A stretch of DNA of 15,997 nucleotides from Bacillota bacterium (GTDB taxonomy: Bacteria; Bacillota; Clostridia; Lutisporales; Lutisporaceae): NCBI GenBank assembly GCA_023405875.1, contig JAEXXN010000344.1, positions 1-15,997 on the forward strand, in the 5' to 3' direction. Under the pieces are notes generated by a model. That model ran no database searches. It was given only the letters and a program-made list of their open reading frames with translations, and was not told where the DNA came from. This document shows, piece after piece, positions 6,969 through 13,656 of the stretch. Positions within the stretch are counted from its first letter, which is position 1. Every line of letters starts with the position of its first letter. Both the position numbers and the translations under genes were made by a program.

Positions 6969-8621
6969 ATGAGCCTATTCGATTTTGGGGTTGTTATTGG
7001 AGAAATGCAGGAAATAAAAGAGATCCTTTGGAAGAATCCGTCATTAAAAGAAAAGTACCATCATAGCTGGTCGCTGAAAAAAGGCAGTCAGATAAGCGAT
7101 ATACTGCCTGATATTTCGCCGGATGAACAGGGAAAGATCATGCTTGATAACGATGTTTACTTATATGAGACACTTTCTTTAGCTCCTGCTATGACGGTCT
7201 ATCTTTTTTCCTTGAAAAGCAAAAGGGAGATTCTCTTTGAACAGGTATTGGAATTACTTACCGAAGGAATACAGATATATGACAAAAAAGGCTATATGAT
7301 TTATTGCAATAAAACAAGCCGCCGCATTTCCACAATACCGGACTCTATGAAAATAATCGGCAAGCATATGCTTGACATATGGAATGTCAGAGAGGAGAAA
7401 AGTGCCACTCTTTCCTGTTTGAAAAAGAAAGCGCCCGTCAAAAACAGGGTAGACACGTTTTTCTCTATTTCAGCCGGAGAGGTAACCACTATCAATACGG
7501 CATATCCACTTTCCCAAGATGGCGAGATCAAAGGAGCTGTACTTTTTGAACGTGATATCCTGACAATTCAAAAGCAAAAAAATGAGTTTGAGACCAGCTT
7601 GAAAGCCTTAAAAGAATATACTTCCGCCAATCCTTCGATAGAATTTTCGAGTTATACTTTTGAGCATATTATCGGGAATAGTGCTCCTTTGCGCTCGGCG
7701 GTGGAACTGGCCAGCAAATTCGCCTCTCTTGATTTTCATATTCTTTTGATCGGAGAAACCGGAACCGGTAAAGAAATGTTTGCCCAAAGCATTCATCGTG
7801 AAAGTGCCCGCAGCCGAAATAAATTTCTTGCGATTAACTGTGCGGCATTACCGGACACGCTTATAGAAAGCATGTTGTTCGGGACTACTAAAGGATCTTT
7901 TACCGGCAGTGAAAATAAAGCAGGTTTATTTGAAGAAGCTAATGGCGGAACACTTTTTCTGGACGAATTGAACTCTATGAGCCTGGCGATGCAGTCTAAA
8001 ATTCTTCGTGTCGTTCAGGAGGGTACATTCCGGAGAATAGGGGGAAACAAAGATTTAATAACCAATGTACGCATTATATCATCTTGTAATGAAGACCCTT
8101 TTTTGTTAGTCGAAAACGGTAAGATGAGGAGAGACTTATTTTATAGATTATCCTCTGTACAAATTCAGATTCCTCCGCTGAGGGAACGGCTGGATGATCT
8201 GGAGCTGCTGATTGAGAGGTACATCAACCTGAAAAAATATCAGTTTGCAAAAGCTATTGATTATGTTGATTCGGAAGTATTGAAGCTCTTTTGCAGCTAT
8301 GATTGGCCCGGAAACGTACGTGAACTCTTTAATATACTCGATTATGCAATGAATGTAATGGAAGGGGGGGTTATTGATATGTCTTGTCTCCCTTCTTACA
8401 TTACTGAAAAGGGTCCCTCGAGATCAACAACATTATTATCAAATCCGGACATTGATATTTTTCATTCAAAACTGGAAAATATAATCGGAGATTATGAAGC
8501 TGAGCTTCTGAAACAAGTTTTGGAATACTATGGAAACAATATTTCACATGCTGCAAAGTCTTTGGGAATATGCCGGCAGAGCCTTTCGTACCGCCTTCAT
8601 AAGTATGGAATAGTTGTATGA
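6969..8621 (+). CDS. Sigma-54-dependent transcriptional activator with PAS sensor domain
   Basis: The 550 residues fall into an uncharacterised N-terminal segment (1-90), a PAS domain (about 92-195, ILFEQVLELLTEGIQIYDKKGYMIYCN), an AAA+ domain (about 228-455) and a Fis-type helix-turn-helix (about 518-546, NNISHAAKSLGICRQSLSYRL). Walker A is GETGTGKE (262-269) and Walker B ends in D332-E333. The sigma-54 contact loop reads GSFTGS (309-314) rather than GAFTGA, keeping its Gly, Phe and Thr residues. RRDLFYRLSSVQIQIPPLRER carries the arginine-finger region. The ATG at 6969 follows GGAGAGGGAAG. It is transcribed divergently from the lyase operon and very probably activates it; the PAS domain may sense the substrate, but the ligand is unknown. 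Confidence 0.93.
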   Translation: MSLFDFGVVIGEMQEIKEILWKNPSLKEKYHHSWSLKKGSQISDILPDISPDEQGKIMLDNDVYLYETLSLAPAMTVYLFSLKSKREILFEQVLELLTEGIQIYDKKGYMIYCNKTSRRISTIPDSMKIIGKHMLDIWNVREEKSATLSCLKKKAPVKNRVDTFFSISAGEVTTINTAYPLSQDGEIKGAVLFERDILTIQKQKNEFETSLKALKEYTSANPSIEFSSYTFEHIIGNSAPLRSAVELASKFASLDFHILLIGETGTGKEMFAQSIHRESARSRNKFLAINCAALPDTLIESMLFGTTKGSFTGSENKAGLFEEANGGTLFLDELNSMSLAMQSKILRVVQEGTFRRIGGNKDLITNVRIISSCNEDPFLLVENGKMRRDLFYRLSSVQIQIPPLRERLDDLELLIERYINLKKYQFAKAIDYVDSEVLKLFCSYDWPGNVRELFNILDYAMNVMEGGVIDMSCLPSYITEKGPSRSTTLLSNPDIDIFHSKLENIIGDYEAELLKQVLEYYGNNISHAAKSLGICRQSLSYRLHKYGIVV

Positions 8622-8668
8622 CCCCATATACAATTCTTGGAGAAAATTAATCTGTCTTTACCGGACAT

Positions 8669-8735
8669 AAAAAGAACCTCCTTTGTTGTTTGGGTTTATA
8701 GCTAAAGCTATTCAAACACAAAGAGGTTCTTTTTT
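8669..8735. terminator. Bidirectional terminator at the right end of the inserted block
   Basis: A long interrupted hairpin: AAAAAGAACCTC (8669-8680) pairs with GAGGTTCTTTTT (from 8723). Inner helices are TTTGT with ACAAA and GTTTG with CAAAC. It ends in a T-run on the plus strand and has a T-run at the other end on the minus strand. It can stop the activator transcript, and also abrB transcripts coming the other way. Confidence 0.87.
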
Positions 8736-8770
8736 CATTATTGAATTATCGGCTTGTCAACAACTAGTAT

Positions 8771-8800
8771 TTACTTTAATGTAACACTAGAGGGATAGCT
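8771..8800 (-). repeat. Right terminal inverted repeat and right target-site duplication
   Basis: The 22 bases at 8771-8792 are the inverted mate of 3328-3349 (18 of 22 match). They are followed by the direct repeat GGATAGCT (8793-8800). The next bases, CCTAACCTTTTT, are the right arm and T-run of the interrupted terminator. Confidence 0.75.
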
Positions 8801-8814
8801 CCTAACCTTTTTAA

Positions 8815-9054
8815 TTACTTTTTGAATTCGTCCATACAAGCTGGACAAATATTTTTGCCCTTATATTGAACTACGTCCTTTGCATTTCCACAGAATATGC
8901 ATGCCGGCTCATATTTCTTCAGTATGATGTGCTCACCGTCAACATAAATCTCCAGTGAATCTTTTTCCTCTATATTAAGAGTTCTTCTCAATTCTATTGG
9001 AATTACAACTCTGCCGAGCTCATCGACCTTTCTCACAATACCTGTTGATTTCAA
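8815..9054 (-). CDS. abrB: AbrB-family transition-state regulator with C-terminal CxxC pair
   Basis: This 79-residue DNA-binding regulator has an N-terminal swapped-hairpin domain (1-50, MKSTGIVRKVDELGRVVIPI onward) very close to Bacillus AbrB. AbrB represses post-exponential and sporulation genes during growth. The C-terminus differs from Bacillus: it is short and holds C52/C55 and C70/C73, a probable zinc knuckle often seen in clostridial AbrB proteins. The start is TTG at 9054, six bases after GGGGGGAG, and no ATG fits. It keeps its usual place between rsmI and metG, oriented against both. Its original downstream terminator appears to be interrupted by the inserted block. Confidence 0.93.
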   Translation of the reverse strand: MKSTGIVRKVDELGRVVIPIELRRTLNIEEKDSLEIYVDGEHIILKKYEPACIFCGNAKDVVQYKGKNICPACMDEFKK

Positions 9055-9110
9055 CTAAATCTCCCCCCTTTGCATTAAACAACAAATTTCGACAATTTAT
9101 TTTATAATTA

Positions 9111-9139
9111 ATATTAACATTTATGACAATAAAAGTCAA
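9111..9139 (-). promoter_or_regulatory. Sigma-A promoter of abrB
   Basis: On the minus strand TTGACT (9134-9139) and TAATAT (9111-9116) are separated by exactly 17 bp, giving a leader of about 50 bases to the TTG start. This is a near-consensus vegetative promoter. Confidence 0.78.
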
Positions 9140-9369
9140 TAGTGTAAAAAAATATTCCCATATAGACCCAGATTATTGTAATCCTTGGAATTGGTGGGTT
9201 TCAGAGAGGCCCGGTATTTTAGTAAATATAAATAATAATAATAATAAAATTCAGAAAACTAAAAAGTGAATTCCAGGCTAAAAATGAATATTTTTCATAA
9301 AGCCGTAAATGATAGGTTTATTGAAATTGAATTAAAAGGCAACCAAAATAGTAGGGAGTGAAAAGGCTT
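9140..9369. other. AT-rich intergenic spacer between abrB promoter and the FAD/Rieske gene
   Basis: No gene is seen. The spacer holds a short run of ATA units (about 9228-9246) and a weak 7-bp hairpin (AGACCCA near 9164 with TGGGTTT near 9195) that no T-run follows. The promoter for the downstream gene must lie here, but I cannot point to a convincing -35/-10 pair. Confidence 0.4.
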
Positions 9370-10938
9370 ATGAAAAATAACAAGGTCAGCGCTAATATAG
9401 CGGCGGCTGCACCTCAGGAGCCGTATTGGCTGGCTTCTACAAGCAGAACAAGCTATCCGGCCCTTGAAAGGGATTTAAAAGTGGATGTGGTGATTGCAGG
9501 GGGAGGAATGGTGGGGATAACCTCTGCATATATCCTTAAAAAGGCAGGTCTGAAGGTGGCAGTTCTTGAAGCCGGCAGGATCATACAGGGAGCCACAGGA
9601 CATACCACCGGGAAGATCACCTCGCAGCACGGCCTGATATACAACAGAATAAAAAACTATATGGGCAATGAAAGAGCACAGCAGTATGCGGCTGCAAATG
9701 AGTCAGCCATCAGTACCATCTGTAGGCTTATAAAGAATGAAGGGATCGACTGCGATTTTCATTGGGAGCCTGCTTATATCTTTACGCTTGCCGATTCCTA
9801 TATACAAAAGGTGGCCGATGAGGCATATACGGCAGAAAGCTTTGGTATAAAAGCAGCCTACATTGAAAGTATCCCTCTCCCCTTTAAAGTCAAAGGTGCC
9901 GTAAGATTTGACGGGCAGGCCCGCTTCCATCCCCGCAAATATCTTCTTGCGCTGGCAGGGAAAATAGAAGGGGATGGAAGTTATATATTTGAGAACACCA
10001 GGGTGGTGGATATGAAGGAGGGGAGCCCGTGTACCCTGATAACGAGGGAAGGAAGAAGGGTAGCCGCCGATTATGCCATTCTGGCCACCCATTTTCCATG
10101 CTATGACGGCAGGGGCTTTTATTTCGCAAGGATGTATGCTGAGAAATCCTATGCTCTTGCATTAAAGGTGAAGGAGAAGTTTCTGGGGGGTATGTACATA
10201 ACCGCGGAGGACCCGGGAAGGTCGCTGCGGTCCCAGGAGCATGACGGGGATGAGCTGTTGATAGTATCAGGGGAGCATCACAAGACGGGCCACGGAACAA
10301 ATCTCATGCAACACTACAATAACCTTCTGAAATTTGCCCACGAGCACTATGAGGTACAGGAGCCGCTCTACAGGTGGTCAACACAGGATTATACCACCCT
10401 CGACAAGGTTCCTTATGTGGGAAGGCTGACTTCAAAGCATCAGAATGTTTTTACGGCAACAGGCTTCAAAAAATGGGGAATGACAAACAGTACGGTATCG
10501 GCGACGATAATTACAGACCTGATAACAAAGGGTGAAAATCCCTGGACTGAGGTGTATGATCCTTCCAGGTTCATACCTAACCCCTCTGTCACCAGCTTCA
10601 TAACAATGAATGCCGGTGTTGCAGCCAGCCTTGTTTCAGGGAAGCTGAAGCCTGCGGCCCAGGATATTGAGCTTGAAAAAGGAGAGGCGGATATCGTAGA
10701 GCTTGAAGGGCAGAAAATGGGGGTATTTAAGGACGAAAGGGAACAGCTCCATACCGTGGATACCACCTGCACACATATGGGCTGCGAGCTGAAATGGAAT
10801 GATGCGGAGAGATCCTGGGATTGTCCGTGCCATGGCTCCAGGTTCACCTGGGAGGGAGAAATAATAGAAGGTCCTGCAGTTAATGAGCTGCAGCATGACT
10901 GTCATGAGAAGAACAGGATAGATCCCAATATTATTTGA
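9370..10938 (+). CDS. FAD-dependent oxidoreductase (DAO type) fused to a C-terminal Rieske [2Fe-2S] domain, YhfW-like
   Basis: In this 522-residue protein the N-terminal FAD-binding Rossmann fold of the D-amino-acid-oxidase/GlpO type begins VDVVIAGGGMVGITSAYILKK (GxGxxG at 44-49), with the ribose-binding acid in VLEAG. The last 60 residues are a Rieske domain, with ligands C467 and H469 (CTHMGC) and C485 and H488 (CPCHGS). The extra C472 and C487 match the disulfide pair of classical Rieske proteins. Architecture and length resemble Bacillus YhfW, whose substrate is unknown to me. There is no signal peptide, so it is probably cytosolic. ATG 9370 is preferred, preceded by GGGAG at 9354-9358 and AAAGG nearer; an in-frame GTG at 9358 overlaps that site. 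It appears monocistronic. Confidence 0.9.
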   Translation: MKNNKVSANIAAAAPQEPYWLASTSRTSYPALERDLKVDVVIAGGGMVGITSAYILKKAGLKVAVLEAGRIIQGATGHTTGKITSQHGLIYNRIKNYMGNERAQQYAAANESAISTICRLIKNEGIDCDFHWEPAYIFTLADSYIQKVADEAYTAESFGIKAAYIESIPLPFKVKGAVRFDGQARFHPRKYLLALAGKIEGDGSYIFENTRVVDMKEGSPCTLITREGRRVAADYAILATHFPCYDGRGFYFARMYAEKSYALALKVKEKFLGGMYITAEDPGRSLRSQEHDGDELLIVSGEHHKTGHGTNLMQHYNNLLKFAHEHYEVQEPLYRWSTQDYTTLDKVPYVGRLTSKHQNVFTATGFKKWGMTNSTVSATIITDLITKGENPWTEVYDPSRFIPNPSVTSFITMNAGVAASLVSGKLKPAAQDIELEKGEADIVELEGQKMGVFKDEREQLHTVDTTCTHMGCELKWNDAERSWDCPCHGSRFTWEGEIIEGPAVNELQHDCHEKNRIDPNII

Positions 10939-11050
10939 TACAACCGTATATGGCGGCAGGGCATTCAGGCATAGCGAAATCGAAATATTTGCCTCTATTA
11001 CGATAAAAGCGTAAAAATGAATTTTTTTTCACAAAGTGTAAAATTGATGA

Positions 11051-11127
11051 GATACAGCTTATACTGTGGTAATATTAAATTATGATAAAACTACCGGTAG
11101 GCTGTATCATACTCTGTCTACCGGTAA
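11051..11127. promoter_or_regulatory. Nested inverted repeats upstream of pepT, possible operator or leader structure
   Basis: GATACAGC (11051-11058) is the exact complement of GCTGTATC (11101-11108). Nested with it, the palindrome CTACCGGTAG (11091-11100) recurs as CTACCGGTAA (11118-11127), 27 bp away. TAATAT at 11070 is a possible -10. Two copies of one palindrome in a promoter region suggest a dimeric repressor site, but no regulator is encoded nearby, so this is a guess. Confidence 0.4.
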
Positions 11128-11154
11128 GAAAGCTATAATTTGCAGGAGGTTATT

Positions 11155-12387
11155 ATGCAGAACGTAGTTCGGAGGTTTCTTAAATATGTAAGCTTTGATA
11201 CGATGAGTATCGAAGAGTCCAAATCAGTACCCAGCACTCCCGGGCAGTTGGTGCTTGCCAGGGAATTGAAAAAGGAACTGGAGGAATTGGGATTAAAGGA
11301 TATCAGCCTTGATGACAACGGATATCTTATGGCAACCCTGCCCGCAAACTGCGACAGAAGAATCCCGACCATAGGCCTGCTGGCGCATATGGATACGAGT
11401 GACGGTGCAAGCGGAGCCAATGTGAAGCCTAATATAGTAAAGAATTATGACGGGAAAGACATACTTCTGAACAAAGATAAGAAGCTGGTATTATCCCCGA
11501 AGGATTTTCCGGAATTGAAAAACTATATAGGGCAGGACCTGATTACCACTGATGGAACGACCCTGCTGGGTGCCGACGACAAGGCAGGGATTGCAGAAAT
11601 ACTGACGGCTGTGGAATATCTGCTGCAGCATCCTGAATTGCCCCATGGAGACATACGCATTGCCTTTACACCCGATGAGGAGATTTCAAGGGGCACCGAC
11701 TATTTCGACGTGAAAAAATTCAATGCGGATTTTGCTTACACAATAGACGGGGGAGTCATCGGAGAGCTTGAATATGAAAATTTCAACGGAGCAAGGGCAG
11801 ACATTGTTATAAACGGAAGAAGCGTACATCCCGGCAGTGCAAAGAATAAGATGATAAATTCCATGCAGGTGGCAATGGAATTCAGTTCTATGCTTCCTGA
11901 AGCCGAGAGCCCGCAGCATACTGAAGGCTATGAGGGCTTCTACCTTCTGGAGAGGATATCCGGGACCATTGAGACTACCTCAATGAAATATATTATCAGA
12001 GATTTTGACAGGTCAAAGCTTGAGGAGAGGAAAAACCGCATACGCAAAATTGCCGATTACCTGAACGGCAAATATGGCGATAATACAGTGGTACCGGATG
12101 TTGCAGACCAATATTTCAACATGAAGGAAAAAATAGAACCGGTGATCCACATAGTAGAGAATGCAAGGAAGGCGATGCTGGAAGCCGGTGTTACACCTAT
12201 AATAAAGCCCATAAGAGGAGGCACCGACGGTGCAAGGCTGTCCTTCAAGGGTCTTCCGACACCAAATATCTTTACCGGCGGCCACAACTACCACGGAAGG
12301 TTCGAGTATATTCCCATAAACTCGATGGAAAAGGCAGTTGAGGTAATAATCAGGCTGATTGGCATATACAGTGCAAAGCAGGCATAA
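11155..12387 (+). CDS. pepT: Peptidase T (tripeptide aminopeptidase, M20B)
   Basis: This 410-residue cytosolic di-zinc aminopeptidase removes N-terminal residues from tripeptides. Metal and catalytic residues are visible: H78 and D80 (LLAHMDTSDG), D141 (LLGADDKAG), E175/E176 (FTPDEE), D198 (YTIDGG) and H377 (FTGGHNYHGRFEY). The dimerisation domain lies between (about 208-320). Length equals the family norm. ATG 11155 has AGGAGGT at 11144-11150; an upstream TTG at 11140 is not credible. It ends in a strong terminator that overlaps the spmA start region. Confidence 0.96.
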   Translation: MQNVVRRFLKYVSFDTMSIEESKSVPSTPGQLVLARELKKELEELGLKDISLDDNGYLMATLPANCDRRIPTIGLLAHMDTSDGASGANVKPNIVKNYDGKDILLNKDKKLVLSPKDFPELKNYIGQDLITTDGTTLLGADDKAGIAEILTAVEYLLQHPELPHGDIRIAFTPDEEISRGTDYFDVKKFNADFAYTIDGGVIGELEYENFNGARADIVINGRSVHPGSAKNKMINSMQVAMEFSSMLPEAESPQHTEGYEGFYLLERISGTIETTSMKYIIRDFDRSKLEERKNRIRKIADYLNGKYGDNTVVPDVADQYFNMKEKIEPVIHIVENARKAMLEAGVTPIIKPIRGGTDGARLSFKGLPTPNIFTGGHNYHGRFEYIPINSMEKAVEVIIRLIGIYSAKQA

Positions 12388-12421
12388 ATAAAGCAAACTG
12401 TTTATTGCAGGAAGCTTTACT

Positions 12422-12450
12422 TCATAAAACCATAACCTCCGCCATACATT
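12422..12450 (+). promoter_or_regulatory. Candidate sigma-E sporulation promoter of spmAB
   Basis: TCATAAA (12422-12428) and CATACATT (12443-12450) are separated by 14 bp. The -10 agrees fully with the sigma-E pattern CATACAHT, and the -35 agrees with KMATATT at the first five positions. In Bacillus subtilis the dacB-spmA-spmB operon is sigma-E dependent. The predicted start, about 12456-12457, falls in the loop of the pepT terminator. Confidence 0.57.
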
Positions 12451-12483
12451 TAATTAGAATAAATGTATGGCGGTGTTTTTTTT
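12439..12483 (+). terminator. Intrinsic terminator of pepT, overlapping spmA promoter and start signals
   Basis: Arms CCGCCATACATTT (12439-12451) and AAATGTATGGCGG (12461-12473) form a perfect 13-bp stem with a 9-base loop, followed by TG and eight T residues. The left arm contains the sigma-E-like -10 and the right arm contains the GGCGGTG ribosome binding site for spmA. Confidence 0.88.
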
Positions 12484-13069
12484 GATCAACAATATCTGGT
12501 TTTATATGATAGTGATAGCCGTTGCTTTTTCAGCAACGGGAGGGCGGCTGGAGGCCGTGTCTGCCGGGATGTTCAGCTCGCTGCAATCCGCTATAGACCT
12601 GGCAATCGGACTGGCCGGGGGTATGATGCTGTGGTGCGGAGTATTGAAGGTAGCGGAACGTTCAGGCCTTGTTGACAACATATCCGCATTTTTGCGGCCG
12701 GTAATGAGGCTGCTCTTCAGGGGGATACCCTCAAAGGGCCCTGCTATGGGAGCAATGATAATGAATATAACCTCAAATATGCTGGGCCTGGGAAACGCTG
12801 CCACTCCCATGGGGCTTAAGGCCATGCAGGAGCTCCAGGAGCTGAACCCGAGAAAGGATACGGCCACAAATGCAATGTGCCTTTTCCTTGTGGTAAATGC
12901 CGCGCCGATACAACTGCTGCCGGCTACGGTATTATCCCTGAGGGCTTCGGTGGGTTCAGCGAATCCGGGAATAATAATACTTCCTGCAATAATCTCTTCC
13001 TTGACTGCCGTAACAGCCGGGGTAATAGCCTGCAAGCTGCTTGAAGGCAGGAAGGGAGGCAGAGGATGA
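12482..13069 (+). CDS. spmA: Spore maturation protein A
   Basis: This is a multi-pass membrane protein of about 195 residues with the nucleoside-recognition/Gate domain. SpmA and SpmB are needed for full core dehydration and heat resistance of spores. Typical segments are GGMMLWCGVLKVAERSGLVD, MGAMIMNITSNMLGLGNAATPMGLKAM and NAMCLFLVVNAAPIQLLPATVL. I favour the TTG at 12482, giving (M)INNIWFYMIV, because family members begin just before the NxWF motif and GGCGGTG (12469-12475) is well spaced. An in-frame ATG at 12467 would add five residues but lies in the terminator stem without a site of its own. The stop overlaps spmB (ATGA). Confidence 0.93.
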   Translation: MINNIWFYMIVIAVAFSATGGRLEAVSAGMFSSLQSAIDLAIGLAGGMMLWCGVLKVAERSGLVDNISAFLRPVMRLLFRGIPSKGPAMGAMIMNITSNMLGLGNAATPMGLKAMQELQELNPRKDTATNAMCLFLVVNAAPIQLLPATVLSLRASVGSANPGIIILPAIISSLTAVTAGVIACKLLEGRKGGRG

Positions 13070-13578
13070 ATTTTATAATTCCGCTTATTGTACTGCTGAT
13101 TCTTATCTTCGGATATATCAAGGGAGTGAAGGTTTACGATGCATTTATAGAAGGAGCAAGGGACGGGCTGATGATCACCTTCAGGATACTTCCGTACATA
13201 GCGGCAATGCTTCTTGCCGTAGGCATGCTCCGCAGCTCCGGCGGACTGAGCTTTCTGCTGTATGTTCTCAGGCCTCTTACAGCCGCGGCGGGTATTCCTG
13301 AAGAGGTCATGCCCCTTATTATAATGAAGCCTTTATCAGGCAGCGGCGCTCTCGGAATCCTGGCAGACATATTGAAAAGCAGCGGAGCAGACAGTCCGGC
13401 AGGGGTGCTGGCCAGTATAATAATGAGCAGCACTGAAACGATATTTTATACTATTACCGTATATTTTGGTTCTATAGGGATAAAAAATATCCGCCATACA
13501 CTGGCGGCAGCAATTATTGCGGATCTGGCGGGAGTGGCGTCGGCAGTATTGCTGTGCAGCCTTGTGCTTTTCCGATAG
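13066..13578 (+). CDS. spmB: Spore maturation protein B
   Basis: This 170-residue membrane protein is the partner of SpmA, with the family segments YDAFIEGARDGL, ILPYIAAMLLAVGMLRSSGGL, MKPLSGSGALGI and MSSTETIFYTITVYFGSIGI. Its four-base overlap with spmA (ATGA at 13066) and the GGGAGGCAGAGG site before the start indicate coupled translation. It acts in the mother cell or forespore membrane during late sporulation. No clear terminator follows. Confidence 0.94.
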   Translation: MNFIIPLIVLLILIFGYIKGVKVYDAFIEGARDGLMITFRILPYIAAMLLAVGMLRSSGGLSFLLYVLRPLTAAAGIPEEVMPLIIMKPLSGSGALGILADILKSSGADSPAGVLASIIMSSTETIFYTITVYFGSIGIKNIRHTLAAAIIADLAGVASAVLLCSLVLFR

Positions 13579-13656
13579 AGGGGAGAAAGCAATAATAGGG
13601 GAATTAAAGTAAATAATATAGTATAATAGATACAAAACAATCAAGGTGGAATTCTG

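Larger units (their letters stand above)
3328..8792. mobile_element. Putative passenger-only insertion (mobile-insertion-cassette-like) carrying transporter, lyase and regulator
   Basis: The two ends are inverted repeats. The left end begins CTCTAGTGTTGCA at 3328; the right end, read on the minus strand from 8792, begins CTCTAGTGTTACA. Over 22 bases, 18 match. Immediately outside both ends is the same 8-bp word GGATAGCT in direct orientation (3320-3327 and 8793-8800), as expected of a target-site duplication. Joining the flanks with one copy of that word restores a perfect hairpin: stem AAGGTTAGG, loop ATAGCT, stem CCTAACCTT, then a T-run, lying exactly between two convergent genes. No transposase or recombinase is encoded inside, so movement would need an enzyme supplied in trans. 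I cannot assign the ends to an IS family. Confidence 0.75.

Noticed and set aside
3461..8750. Shared word TTGAATTATC at 3461 and 8741 as an alternative pair of insertion boundaries
   Set aside because: The match is only 10 AT-rich bases, does not extend, and does not rebuild any structure when joined, unlike the GGATAGCT pair.
9225..9247. Run of ATA trinucleotides as a possible repeat array
   Set aside because: It is short, imperfect and within an AT-rich spacer; there are no spacers or repeats of CRISPR type anywhere in the window.
12502..13035. A 177-codon open frame opposite to spmA
   Set aside because: It is antisense to a clearly conserved gene, and its composition mirrors the hydrophobic codons of spmA.
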